From: Pempheris klunzingeri
Lineage: Eukaryota; Chordata; Actinopteri; Acropomatiformes; Pempheridae
NCBI RefSeq assembly: GCF_042242105.1
Contig: NC_092024.1
Coordinates: 4,431,001-4,495,000 of the forward strand
DNA length: 64,000 bases
Reading direction: 5' to 3'
Both the position numbers and the translations under genes were made by a program. Each line of letters begins with the position of its first letter. Positions within the stretch are counted from its first letter, which is position 1. The notes under the pieces were generated by a model that had not been told where the DNA came from, did not search any database, and saw only the letters and a program-made list of their open reading frames with translations. This document shows positions 1 to 12,123 of this stretch, one piece after another.

Positions 1-851
1 CTGACAGTTTCCAACTGAGCAACAGCTTACTCATTTACGAGTCATTGTCCAGATTTATGTAGGTACTTGTTCTCACGTGTAATAAAACCGCTGTGAGGCT
101 TCAGCCTACAAATCAGATGTTTCGTTCAAGCCTGTCATCTGCATGTACGGACTGAGCCAGACATGTGAAATCAGCGTGAGAGTTTTACTTCAACTCACTG
201 AACAGTCCAAACTGATAATGTGTTTTACTAAAAAGAAAAAACGTCAACACCCATAATAATTCTTCCTGATTATCCCACAGAGAAGGAGAGCTCTTCATAG
301 CTGCCTCTCAAACAAAACACATTCCTGTGACAAAAAAATATTGAATATGGGATGATTCAGATAATGATGCCAAGTTTAAATCAATATAATTATACTTATA
401 ATGATTCCCACCCTCACATTCAATCCAGTTCATTCATTCGAGGACATTCCAACCATTAGAAATATTGTGTGTTTTTATCACACTGGCTCAAAAATGCATA
501 GAAGGAAGACTATTATTTAATAGTGAAGTATGAATGTAATAAAGTTAGGATGTAGGATCTACATACTACACAAAGGACAGGAGGTGGGTAAGTGGCACCG
601 TCCTAGCCAGTGGAAAGTAGCACATGTAAGCATGAACGCCTCTGTTACTCTTTTACGTGGCATAGCGAGATGTACGAGGTGTATGGCAGTAATCAATACG
701 TGCTAGTCGAAGTGGTATCCACTAGTGGAATGTGGGGGATGTGTCATGTTTATGTGACACATACAACTACTAAAACTCAGCATTAGCTAAGCACTAAAGA
801 CACAAGCTGACCCCCATCTATCCTTTCTCATTTTTGTTTTCCTTGGACTAG

Positions 852-1625
852 GTGTCTACAGGTAGCAGGGAGGACTTGATGACCGACTATTTCACCAGAA
901 GTCCCGCCCCCTCTGTGCCAGCTGGCAGAGATCAGGTGACTCCCACCAGCTATGTCACACCCACCGTACAGTCGTCCAGCCAGCGGCCAGGCCAGAGCGT
1001 CAAGCCATCGCCCCGCCAGTCTGCTGGCCAATCCCCGGCCTCGGGCCAGCCCATCACACAGAGAACCAGCCAGTCACTGAGCAGGGCTTTCAGCCTGGCC
1101 TCAGCTGATTTGCTGCGCTCAAATGGGCCCGACAGTTTCCGAGGAAATGAAGGCCAATCAGATGTGGTTGTTCGTAGACATGGGGGAGGGGCTAACGGGA
1201 GAGAACGACCTCTCTCTGCCCGTCTGGCCGGTCCGAATAATCAACATGGGGATGGCAGCTTCCCAAACCCACCCATTCACCATTCGTCCTCTCTCAACCT
1301 GACACCAGAGAGATATGCAGAGAGAGACAGAGAGAAAGGGAGGACTGCCGTCTCTCGAAACGGCCCCTCCTCATCCCCCTCCTACCACCACCGTGGAGAA
1401 GTCGCCATGGTAACCCCTGTCAGGGCTGTGCCTGCCACACGGCCTGATGAAGCCTCTGAGCATGTGGAGGTGGTAAGGGAGGAGCGGTCAGGTGACTCCT
1501 CCCACTTAAAGAAAGAAAGTGAGAAAGCAAGGTGTGACTCTGTTGAACGCCCAAAAAGCACACCATCTTCCCCAGATCCCAACAATGACCCCCAGACCGT
1601 ATGGTATGAGTACGGCTGTGTCTAA
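852..1625 (+). CDS. ccdc88c: ccdc88c (Daple), last coding exon, partial gene
   Basis: This is the 3'-terminal coding exon of Daple, a large coiled-coil scaffold that binds Dishevelled and activates G-alpha-i downstream of Frizzled. A pyrimidine-rich acceptor ending in CTAG at 848-851 precedes the exon, and the frame runs 257 residues to a TAA at 1623-1625. The exon encodes the low-complexity Ser/Pro/Arg-rich tail, not the HOOK domain or coiled coil, which lie upstream of the window. The decisive signal is the C-terminus, which ends Trp-Tyr-Glu-Tyr-Gly-Cys-Val; a terminal Gly-Cys-Val is the known PDZ-binding motif of Daple. The neighbour gpr68 on the same strand matches the human 14q32.11 arrangement. 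The closest alternative is another CCDC88 paralogue; the GCV end and the synteny favour ccdc88c. I did not see a G-protein-activating (GBA) motif in this exon. Confidence 0.88.
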   Translation: MSTGSREDLMTDYFTRSPAPSVPAGRDQVTPTSYVTPTVQSSSQRPGQSVKPSPRQSAGQSPASGQPITQRTSQSLSRAFSLASADLLRSNGPDSFRGNEGQSDVVVRRHGGGANGRERPLSARLAGPNNQHGDGSFPNPPIHHSSSLNLTPERYAERDREKGRTAVSRNGPSSSPSYHHRGEVAMVTPVRAVPATRPDEASEHVEVVREERSGDSSHLKKESEKARCDSVERPKSTPSSPDPNNDPQTVWYEYGCV

Positions 1626-3079
1626 ACACTGCAACTAATGGATGTCTGTGGGTGGGGCTGTATCTAAAGACGGGAACCAAATACTGAAACTACAGCCTAC
1701 TGGGGCTGAATACTGGAGCTTTATGGGCTGAGTCCAAACCCTCAGACACAAGTAATCAGTCTCTGGACTGTGCTATTTGCTATTTGTACTTTGGATAAGT
1801 AACTCTGTCAAAGTCTACTGCCTACTGCTACAAATACAACTCCACAATTGGTATAAATCCTGGAAAGAAAAGCTTCAGTTTAAAACATCTCAAGAAGGAG
1901 GCATGAGTTCAGTTTGTATTTTCTTATAATTTTTGTAGATGAAAAACCAAACTTGATTCCATACGAAACCTGCCAATACAGCTGATAAAAACAGCCTAAT
2001 GCTAAGAAGCTGGCGGGGAGTTTGGCTACTCAAACAATCATGTTTCACTGCACTCACACCTCAGCTACTGGAGTCATTTTTCTCATCATTTTTTAGGCTG
2101 ATGCAATATAGATCATTTTGGCTTTTTTAGGATGTAGACTTGAACACTGCAACACTATAGATGGCATCTCCTGTTGTTATTACCGTGCTTACTGTGATAA
2201 AGCAAGAGGCCTGAGCCCACAGGGTGATGTTCTTTGGGGCAAAGGAGCCACCAAAATATTTATTTGAAAACACTGTTATTGGATGTTTGAAAAAAAGAAT
2301 TGTGGCTGTTTTGACCAGATGACGATCCAGGTGTTGGATGTTGGATGATGGCAGCTGTGACGTCTGAATCTGAGAATCCATAACACTTAAAGCCTGCAGG
2401 AACAGAGGACAAGTGCTACATACAAAGTCACGAACCAGAATACTATAGATGGGCTTAATCTATGAGCTGGAACTCTTTGACCGCTAACTGGCCCCCCACC
2501 ACGTCTAAAGAACTGTACACCAGGAGTTAGCCATCACCATCACCAAGAGGTGTGACTGAACTAATGATGGTGACCAGAGGCAGCAGGGCGACTGAATGTA
2601 TTCAAATGTTTCTGTCATCCTCCTCCCCACCACTGGAACACACGAGAGAGGAGGGAGGGAGACAGAGGGATTCAAGCGAAGAGAGTTGCGGCAAAGGGGT
2701 ATGCGGAGTGAAAGTGAGAAAAAATGGAGGGATGATGGAATAGAGAAGGGTGGTGGACAGAGAGGGAGACCGATATAGTGGCGGGAGGACGGATAGATAA
2801 ACAGGACCGAGATGGAGAGGTTCCTCCCAGTTAAATTACAGTCTTTCTTCCTCCATCTTTAGATTCTGTCCCAGCATGCACCACTCTGACACTTTACTGG
2901 AAATGTTGCTTGGCCTGTGCCAACTCTAATTTCTCAAAAACGCACACACACACACACACACATACTCATACACATGTACACAAATATATAATGATATATA
3001 CAGACGCAGAGGCATTGTCCTTCAGGGGTTGGCTGTGGCTTCACTAACCATTCAGCTGGACTTAATTCACACACACATG

Positions 3080-3115
<36 letters not shown>

Positions 3116-3189
3116 ACTGGTTAAACACTGTGTTTTGGTAGAGTGTACTGCTGCACGCGAAGTCAGCCACAGAGTTGTAAGCGCTGGTC

Positions 3190-3223
<34 letters not shown>

Positions 3224-5636
3224 CAGGCTGAATCTAGACCCGCTGGGATCGGGATAGTTAGAGTTTGCATGTTATGAATTAGCTTTGGAATAGTTTTGAG
3301 TTTTATGACTGAACTTGAATGTACCAAGTGTTCTATTGGTGAACAAATCCTTTATGTAACTAGACAAAATCATCCAAGTGTCTCTGGTGAGTCTCTGACT
3401 TTGGTGCACCGTGCTAACATTTAACTGGAGCTCATTTCAGACAATACGCTCCTCATTATGTGAATGGGATGGCATTTTAATGTTGACCTGTCTGAATAGG
3501 TGCCTGAGTGACTTTTATGCAGAAGTCACATCTAGAGATCTCATGCTATAATTTTTATTATTATTATTATTGTTATACTGCAGTTCCTCAGTCTGACTCT
3601 TTCCCTTAAAACACCACAGACAAAGGCAGGTTGTTAAAAGTGGACTGTTCCTTGAAATGCAGCACTGTCTGTGATTCTGTCGCTTTCCATAAAATTCAGC
3701 ATTTAATCTGGTGCATCTGCCTGCAAGACTGTCTGGAGTGCAAGAACGTTGTTGTAAATGTTACCTGCTGGGAGTGGAAAACAGGCAGAACAAAAAAGTA
3801 GGGAGTGCACAGTTGTAAGCCACTAAGGCCACACGGGTTCATCTGCACACCATCTCACAACAACACAAACAACAAGGCCAGAGATGAAGCTTACTGAGGA
3901 AACATGTGCAATCTTCACAGGAAGTTTCCTTTTAGCGTATGCTCTCTCACTCTCTCTCTCTCATTCTATTTATCTCTCTCTATCTCTTTCATTGAACGTT
4001 ACGACTCAGTACCCATAAACTAGCCATGCTTAAGTAGGTGGACCAGCTCATATTAGCACAGTGTGTCATGGGTAGAGTATCTAGACTTAGACAGGCAGTG
4101 AGCCTGCTGCTCTGCTCCTACTGTGGTCACTTAGCCTCTGTGTGAAAGGTTAGGGTTAGGGGGCTCACTGAATGCCATTACATTACCATTAAGACGGTTA
4201 AATACACAGCATCTCACACTGTAAGCATTAGGTTGTGTTTCTTAATCTTATCATTCATCTTCCTGTCAAGATTCTGCTGGAGACACAGGAAGGGTTTTGG
4301 TGTCTGTTACCACTGGTAGGTGACTGCTGGAGAATCACAAACACTTGGTAGATTTGTTTAAGGGCATTTGAACAGAGAGAAGAGGAAGGTGATGATGAGA
4401 AAACAAAAATGTAGGAGAAATTGATGAAAAATGGAGACAGACGATATTAATGAAAACAATGAAGCCTGTGAAAATAATACTGATATTTAACTGACCTTTT
4501 GTCTGTACTGCTTTTTGTAAAGCCTGCATTCTTAATGACTGACGGCGAAGACGTTCCTAAAAGCACTAGAACGATGATGAGGAAGATGTAACACTGGAGT
4601 TGTAAAAATGAATATTTTTGACTGACATCCATCACTAACCTTTCCACTCATTTCCACACTTTGAACAAAAAGCACGTGTCGATATGCAACAAGCTAAATT
4701 ATTCTACCTGTAACATTTGTACATGACATTAGATTTTATGAACTGATCTAATTCTGATCAAATCCAGATCAGTTCCTAAACAGGTAAAAACCCTGTAAAG
4801 CCTTTTTAAAACTAGAAATACTTTAGAAATGATAGTAGTGAGATTATGTCAGCAGGCGAAGTGAAACACTGGTTGATTCTGTCAGTAATGCTGCAACCTG
4901 CCTGTGTATCTTTTTCAGGTTGGTTTGTGTTGCCTACATGTATATCTGCACTTAAAGCATCTCTGCATTATCGGTCCCCAAAAGCCCTCCAGGACATTTC
5001 TGTGTGCGTGAGTCACTTTCAGTTTGCTGATGTCAACAGAAAAAAAATATTGGACTCCCAGATGCAATTTTTCTTTTATTGCAAAACACCGCCACGCGAG
5101 CGTCTCACATTATTACCATGGTGTTGGCTGTCTGAAAAGTGTGTGCCCTGTCTGTCTGCTTTGCTGATTGCCCGTGCGTCAGTCTGTCCGACCGTCTCGC
5201 TGTCCCATTTGTCTGATGGAACAGTTTGGGGAAGATCGTTCCTATTGGTCGTCTCGCCTGCTCCGTGTAAAGAGCAGCAACACCAAAGTCATCATCATGC
5301 TCAGTGAACTGAAAAAACTTAAAGCTCTGTGTCTTCTGTCTGCGTTTCTCAGCACCACTGTGCGACTTACACTGAATAAAAAGCTGAGATCAAAGAACAC
5401 CAAATGGCTGCAGTGCTCCGGCAGCATCACATGGGAGAAGTGAAAGCAGAGGGTGAAGTGGAGCTGACGTCACTGCTGCTGTAACTGGAATAACTTCTAC
5501 TGTAGTTCACTTTATGACTTACTGACTGCTATTGTGATGTGATGACTGTTAAAAGGCTTCTTTTAAAAAGGCTACTAGTGTGATTCAGTAGAAACAGAGT
5601 GATATTATTGCACCCAAAACATTTTTTGGTAATAAA
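1626..5636 (+). other. Probable ccdc88c 3' UTR and downstream flank
   Basis: There is no convincing coding exon between the Daple stop and 5.6 kb. AATAAA signals occur at 5375-5380 and 5631-5636, so a 3' UTR of about 4 kb is possible, but an earlier end cannot be excluded. The stretch holds (CA)n at about 2941-2962 and 3074-3113, (AG)n at about 3190-3221, and a CT-rich patch near 3945-3990. Open frames such as 4846-5307 show no recognisable domain. Confidence 0.4.
3061..3222. repeat. Compound microsatellite (CA)n and (AG)n
   Basis: A (CA)n tract at about 3074-3113 and an (AG)n tract at about 3190-3221 are separated by about 75 bases of unique sequence. A shorter (CA)n lies at 2941-2962. These are simple repeats inside the presumed ccdc88c 3' region. 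Confidence 0.9.
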
Positions 5637-6299
5637 GATTTATAAACTTGAATTGATTTTTTTTTTTTTTTTGCAAGTGTATTTGTGTCTTTCCTTTAGG
5701 AGGAGGGGTGTTAGATAGGTGTCAGTTGACAACGTCATAAAACTCAAAAGCCACATTAGCAGGCTGCTAAGTGTCAATAATGATGTTAATGTTGGATCTA
5801 CTCTAGTGTCCCTGTAAACTATGACATTTTGACCTGTTGAATGACTTTTAACTTGAGAAACCGAATGACTAGAAATTGACGCAACAGAGAGGATGGAAAG
5901 CCCCCAGTCTAACACTGTTGAGGGAAAGTTTATGCAATAGGAAACTGATCTTTGGAACTTTGAATCACTTCCTCCCCCGAGTCAGACTCAACTATATTAA
6001 CCAAATATGCTTTAACATGAAGGAATTTGACTCTGTAACCCTAAAGACTGCAAATACAGGCAGGTAATACCATGGTGAAATAAATGGATAATGTAATTAA
6101 TTACTCTGTATACACAGGTGGTTCTACTGAGAGGTGCTTACCCTCACTGAAATGAAGGTGGACAAAATACTGGGAATCTTTGAATGCAACACAATCCAAC
6201 TCAACAGGTGCACATAATGGCCATCAAGTTAAATCAATGAAATCCGTTGCGTTTTTAACTGATTCAATGTGGTTTCCATCAGAAGCATTTCGCTGAAAC

Positions 6300-7456
6300 G
6301 GCTCTCCTCAGAGTCTGTAATGATATAAGGATGTCATCTGATGTGGGTGAATGCTCTGTTCTGGTGCTGCTGAACCTCAGCACAGCATTTGATGCTGTAG
6401 ATCACAGCATCCTGATTGACACATCTAAATCAGCTGCTCTTTCCTGTGGTGCGCCTCAGGGTTCTGTCCTGGGCCCTATATTATTTGCCTTGTACATGCT
6501 TCCCTTAGGAGATATTATCTACAGTTTTATGGGTATTTCTTATCACTGCTACGCCGATGACATCCAGTTGTATGTCTCTTTTAAACCCAATGAGACTGAC
6601 AAACTGGCTGTCTGCCATTAAGAACTGGATTGCAAATATGTATTTACAGTTAAATGCAGATAAGACTGCTTATCTTCGCCTCTGATAGCGTAGCCTCCAA
6701 GTTTTCCCAGTGTATTGGCCCCCTCTCTTCAGCTGTTCAATCCAAGCTTAGAAATCTGGGTGTTATATTCGATCATGCCATGTTTTTTTATCAACACATC
6801 AGATCACTGACCAGGACATACTTCTTTCATTTAAGAAACATTGCTTGACTTATGCTCACAAGCTGAGCTTCAGATGATTATTCACGCGTTTATATCAACC
6901 CCCCTATTGTAACTCCACTTTCATCTGCCTCAGCAAGTCGTCTCTGGACCGCCTACGATTGGTCCAGAACGCAGATGCAAGGCTGTTAACCAGGTCCAAC
7001 AAATCAACTCACATCACACCCATCCTATGCTCCTTATACTGGCTTCCCATCAAATTCATTCATTTTAAGGTTCTTGTTTTTACATATAGAGCCCTGCATG
7101 GTCAGTACACCTCTGAGCTGCTTCATCCATACATCACCAGTAGGTCCCTGAGGTCCTCTGACCAGGGTCTACTGTTAGTCCCCTGCACTTGACTCAAAAC
7201 GAAAGGTGATTTTGAAGTGGTGGCTCCAACATCGTGGAACAGCCTTCCTTTAGACGCCCGGCCTCAGCTGATGATTTTCCTCGCCTCCTGGTGTGTCTTT
7301 AGATCCGTTCATTCTTATGGCTGATTGTTGTTTCTTTTATCGTTTTTATGATCTTATTTATCATTTTATTATATTTATTGTTTAAAATATTCTTTTACTC
7401 CTGTAAAGCACTCTATGAAAAGTGCTATACTAAATAAACTTTACTTACTTACTTAC
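6300..7456 (+). mobile_element. L2/CR1-type LINE remnant with reverse transcriptase fragments
   Basis: Broken reading frames together spell parts of a non-LTR reverse transcriptase. Around 6370-6410 there is a 'STAFDAVDH' motif. At 6450-6490 there is a '[10 protein letters not shown]' motif. At 6547-6575 there is the catalytic 'YADD' box. The thumb and C-terminal parts follow at 6654-7192. Frames shift at about 6621, 6660 and 6850, and stops interrupt the rest, so it is dead. The 3' end carries the usual 'GTAAAGCACT...AAATAAACTT' tail and a short (CTTA)n tract to 7456, as in fish L2-like elements. The endonuclease half is missing, consistent with 5' truncation. Confidence 0.8.
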
Positions 7457-7686
7457 CTGTCCAGCACAGAACAGCAACCAAAGTCAGCCATATATTTTCC
7501 TTAAGTGTTGGTTGAGACCAAAACAGAGCTACAAGGAGGGTGAATATTAGACTTCCTTTTTGATATTCCTTTTTGGTTTCTAGTTTTTAGGATTCTAGGG
7601 ACTGGGTAATTAGTTAATTAAAAAATGTGGAGGTTAATAATCTTGTTTCTCATATTCTAATTTTTACTTATTTTATTGTAAAACTT

Positions 7687-7860
7687 TGCACACACACACA
7701 CACACACACACTTCGTAGAATTATCAAAAAAAAAAAGGAAGGAAGAGCGACTGTGAGAACGAGAGGGACTGTGTGTGTGTGTTTGTGTGTGTGTGAGTGT
7801 GTGTGTTTGGGGGCGGAGAGAGAGAGAGAGAGAGAGGGAGGGAGGGAGGGAGGGAGGGAG
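7687..7860. repeat. Compound microsatellite (AC)n, (GT)n, (GA)n, (GGGA)n
   Basis: Simple repeats are packed into 170 bases: (AC)n at 7689-7711, GT-rich at 7770-7806, (GA)n at 7816-7836 and (GGGA)n at 7836-7860. A possible splice donor (GATTAG then GTAAGA) follows at about 7903. Confidence 0.85.
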
Positions 7861-8516
7861 CTGGCATTCAGTCTGATGCAGACCTTCAGGCCGGAGAGAT
7901 TAGGTAAGAAATCAGCGTCTTCATTTCATTGAAGTGTGTAAATGACATGTGGTTGAAGTTGAGATTCCCGCAGCAGAGCTCCTGTGTGTAGTTTTGCCTC
8001 TGTGGACCAATCAGGGAGAGTTTTCTTACTGGGTGCGTTTACGGTACTCATAAAAAATTGGTGTTAATATCTGAAGTGTCTTATTGGTGTTCAATAAGGA
8101 TTGTCATGAACATCATTTGTCTGCTTTGACGAGTGTCACCTTTGGACCAGGCTTGCATGCCTGTAGAAGCTCTTCAGTCCACAGTTATTCATTATTCATC
8201 TTAACTATTAAGCCGTGTCAGCGCTGGAGTCAGTAGCAGGGGAGCGTTTTCCATCACTGACTGTGTGACACTGTGGAAGGAAAAGAGGCAACAGCTGCAG
8301 ATCCACTGCATTCAAATGGCACTTCTCATTTTCGCAGGCTGACGGATGTGGAGCTTCATGTAGAATGTATACAGAGTCACCGTATTGCAAACACTCACTG
8401 CTAACATGTAATTCATTTTCAGCTGTGCTGGTCTAGATTTTCCTGTAACTTTCTATATCAAACTATAGAGATACAATAAAGAAAATGCATTCTTACCATT
8501 TTAGTTCAATATAAAG

Positions 8517-9651
8517 TTACTGTAGCATCCCTGTTGTTGTTGTTGTGTTAAATGCTGTTTTGAAAAGTCCCACTGTTCCTGAAGGTGTTTTGCTAGGCAT
8601 GTGAGTGGCTGAGAATAGGAGGAGGGCGGGGCGAGAGTGTGTGCTTGATTGTGGTGTGTGGCATGTGGGCATATGCTCTCCTTGACAGGGTCTCAATGTC
8701 ATTAGCCAACACACGGAGCGGCTCCCCAGGCCCTCTCTGTCTGTTGGACAGCTCCGCTCGCAGGACACCGGGCTGGCTACACTGTCCAAACCGCCGCTGC
8801 AGGGCTCCAACCAAAGCCCCGTAGTTCCCCCTATCGGCTGGGCTGAGCAGCAGCAAACATGCCAAGGCCTCCTCCGTAAGGCACAGAGCCAACTGGAGCG
8901 CTTTAGTGTCCTCCGACCAGGCAGCGGCCCTTGCCAATAGTTCAAATTGGGCATGGAAGGCCTCCCAGTCCGCCTTACCGGAGTATTTCGGCGTCTTCCC
9001 ATACAGTTGGTGACTCTGGGCGCCGCCATCTTTAATCAGACATGGCCCCGCGTCTTTGGCGGGTTTTTCCGCACTCAGCGAGCTGAAGCCGGCGTCAGCT
9101 GCTAGCCTCCTGGCCGTCTGCCTGAGGCGGGCTCTATGCTCCGCAGCACGGTCCAAGCCACTGTCATGTCCCGGTGTGACATCGTACTCATTGTCCACCG
9201 CCTCAACCTTGACTTTAGGACGAGTACCGGTCATTTCCCGCTGCGCCGCCATCGCCACCGTAGGTCGAGCAGAGTTAGCTGGTTCGGGTCGCTGCTAGCC
9301 GAGATCAGAAGTCCAGTGTTTCACTTCTGACACCAATGTAACGTTCAGCAGGATGGTGGAATAATGAGCCCAGTTGTTAGTAATGTAATTTATTACTAAT
9401 CTTCGGTTACTGTCGGCCGTAACCACGCCAACATAAACATAACAATAACGGAACAATTGAGCAGCTCTCTCTCTCACCAAGCGCGCCGACCAGAGGACGA
9501 GACATGCCACACACCACAATCAAGCACACACTCTCGCCCCGCCCTCCTCCTATTCTCAGCCACTCACATGCCTAGCAAAACACCTTCAGGAACAGTGGGA
9601 CTTTTCAAAACAGCATTTAACACAACAACAACAACAGGGATGCTACATTAC
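8517..9651 (-). mobile_element. Rearranged Gypsy-like LTR retrotransposon with two inverted LTR 5' ends
   Basis: On the minus strand one LTR (9647 down to 9337, 311 bases) begins TGTAGC and ends GTTACA, followed by a primer-binding-like leader at about 9336-9318 and a gag frame from 9258. Instead of pol and a second direct LTR, gag stops at about 8667 and is joined to the first 146 bases of the same LTR in reverse orientation (8521-8666). Bases 8521-8666 and 9502-9647 read as identical inverted copies, so both outer ends of the insertion are the same LTR terminus. A perfect 4-base duplication, TTAC, flanks it (8517-8520 and 9648-9651), showing the rearranged molecule itself was inserted. A 7-base match (ACATGCC) sits at the gag/LTR junction. 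Confidence 0.85.
8667..9258 (-). pseudogene. Truncated retrotransposon gag of the rearranged LTR element
   Basis: The frame from the ATG at 9258 encodes about 197 residues of a Gag-like protein of fish Gypsy-type elements: a charged N-terminal part, then a capsid-like section with a 'PKYSGKADWEAF' motif near 9000-8960, a Leu-rich stretch near 8900-8830, and 'RRFGQCSQPG' near 8800-8770. It is open up to the junction at about 8667, after which the frame runs into inverted LTR sequence and stops at 8593. No zinc knuckle, protease, reverse transcriptase or integrase is present, so it is non-autonomous. Confidence 0.8.
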
Positions 9652-11754
9652 GTTCAGGCACTCGAGCTCAAGGCCTCACAAGAATATCACAGCAATATTG
9701 TGAAGATGCTGTTGGAGATAAGAAGCTTCTTGACATCACAGTCAGCTGTACTTCTCTCAGACACAGTATTGTGCTGATTTTGGTCAAGAGTTGGTTTCAG
9801 TCACGTATGCTGGATGACTGATGTGGCTGAGCAGAGACGTACTTTTTGAACTTTTCTAGAAACAGTAACTTGGTGGCTAATTAAATGAATGGATGACCAG
9901 ACCGTATCTTAAAGGGTCAGGTCACCCAAAATACAAAACTAGCTTATTTTCCCACTTGGCGTCCAGCCATGCTTGATGGGCTGTAGCGTTAGAGATTTTC
10001 ACCGCTGGGATTTCTGCCATCACAGTGGAGGTGAATGGAACTTCACTTGCATTGTGGTTATGTTAGGTTAGGTACTGAATCACACCCCCCGCACTCCCCC
10101 CCCCCCCCCCCCCCTCTTGACGGAAGGTCTGTTTGAGATGTGACTCTGTGAAAAGATGGGTCTCAGTTTCTCAACATAAAGACACCATTTTCCTCCTATT
10201 AAGTAGCTTTAAAGCTGCACTAATCAATATTTTCTCTATTAACAATGTCAAAGGACTGTGTGTAATCAGAAAGGGGTGACTTGCAATAACAAACCCAAAT
10301 GGGCATATTAAGTTTTATAAAAAGATTGGTTTAGTTGCCTACTAGCTTGTAGGCTGTTGTTCTGTACGAAATCTTGATTTCCTGCCCACAAAACTGAGGA
10401 TAAGCCGGCAGGTCTGTTATTTTAGCCTGTCTTTGGACTTATCATCACATTCTTATCAGGCTATCTTACACCGACTCACTTAGTTCTAGTAAGCGCTACT
10501 GACATGAATGGAGGAGCAGCAGCATTGCCAAATCACTTCAGTTCGAGCATTAGTGCTCATTTACAAACGAATAAAAGGAAATTATTAATAATCAAAGAAA
10601 TCAAACTTTGGCTACATAACAGACGATAAAGACAATTAAGATGTAACCAGCAATAAATATAAACTGTAAAGTGTAATTGATTTCTTTCTGATCACCAGTC
10701 AGTGCAGAACTTACACAAATGACTGATGATCATAGTGTAATTACTGTAAACTTATGCTCTTCCTGGATAAGTCAGGGACCATTTTGTAATCTCCTTACAG
10801 TCTGCCCTTGGGTCCAGGCCCAGACATTGGGCACCAGTTGGACTGGAGTGCACTGGCTCTTTGTGTACACTAACCTCATCCATCCATGAAAAGCTGTCTG
10901 CAGACATTAGTAGAAAGGCAGAAAAAGCAAACCCCTGTTTGTAATGCCAGTGGCTTTACGTACAGAAGGCAGTGGTAGTGCTAAATGTGAAGACCAAGGA
11001 CTGTCAGGGGCCTCAAAGGGTATCCAAGGGGGTCCTGAGGATGTCTACATTTGGCATATTAAGAAACACCTCGAGTTCTTCGAGACATAAATGCCATGAC
11101 ATGATCTGACAGAATGCCAAGAACTTGACCTTCCTAATTATATGCAGCTCATTACTGCAGTGCTGACAGTTAATAGTACGCTGCAACTCCCATAAGGCAC
11201 CCTGGATGAAAATCTTTGGATAGTTCAGGGACGGGAGAGGATTAAAAATGGTTCCTAAGTTATTGTAGAGCAATTAGGCCTCTGGCTAAAAACCTCTGAG
11301 AACACTTTAGTTAATATTCTGTGTGAGTGATTTGTGGTAGCAGGTTCCAGCAGCAGGCTGAAACATAATGAGAGACTAAGTATTATTTTGCTTGTCCATC
11401 ACTTAGGCTACTAGACTATTAAGCCTACTCTCCCGTCGATCACTGAAGCTGGCTCGATTAAAGCTCATATCGTATTTACAATAAGCTAGATAGGCTTCCA
11501 TCCTCATTAGGAGATACCACACCTGTCACATGTACTGCTGCTCTTCACAGAGGAGGAATGATCAGATTACAAAGTGTGTTCTTTCATTACTCACATGCTG
11601 TATATGGATGAAGCAGATGATACTTCTAAATGATAAATGAATGAATATAATGATAGTACTTTTCTACTCTCTATGTCTGAGAGATAATAAAGCCATACTT
11701 GGCACTCTGTGTTGTCTTACTGCTTCGATGTGGCCATTGCTTATCACCTGAATC
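9652..11754. other. Intergenic DNA, no gene seen
   Basis: I find no exon with credible splice sites or recognisable protein similarity. A stretch near 9910-9990 (AAAGGGTCAGGTCACCCAAA) resembles a dispersed teleost repeat. A poly-C run lies at about 10096-10114. Confidence 0.5.
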
Positions 11755-12123
11755 CATCGATCCATCCATCCATTAGCTCTACCCACTTATCCTTTGGGTG
11801 TTACTGCTAATGATGGAACCCTGTCTTATCGCTCTCTTGTGGTGCACTCAGCTAGTGATGCAGCTGTGATTTCTCTCCAAACACAACTGGTTGTCAGGCG
11901 TTAATGACACATGGTGCTGTAACGGTGTAAGTTTGCATGTTTCTCCCCGTGTTTGTGTGGGTTTTCTCCGGGTACTCCAGCTTCCTCCCACAGTCCAAAG
12001 ACAAGTTAGGTTATCTGGTGAGAGTGTGAATGGTCTGGCCTTGTGATTGACTCGTGTCTAGTCTAGACTGGCGCCCAATGGCTGGGATTGCCCCCACGAC
12101 CCTGAAGGATAAACAGTATAGAC
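11755..12123 (-). repeat. Dispersed teleost repeat (CATCCATCC...TATACCGCTTATCC family), interrupted by hAT copy 1
   Basis: This stretch shares the 'GGTTTTCTCCGGGTACTCCAGCTTCC' region and the 'CAGTATAGAC...GATGG' end with copies at 21608-21775, 26861-26912 and 50028-50108. It resumes after the hAT insertion at 13282-13310 as GTATAGACGATGGAAGGATGG. It is probably a LINE or SINE 3' tail; I cannot name the family with certainty. Confidence 0.65.

Noticed and set aside
4149..4161. GGTTAGGGTTAGGGGG telomere-like motif
   Set aside because: Only two units long and isolated; no sign of an interstitial telomere.
4846..5307. 153-codon plus-strand open frame
   Set aside because: No domain, no family resemblance, no splice or promoter support; it lies in the presumed ccdc88c 3' region.
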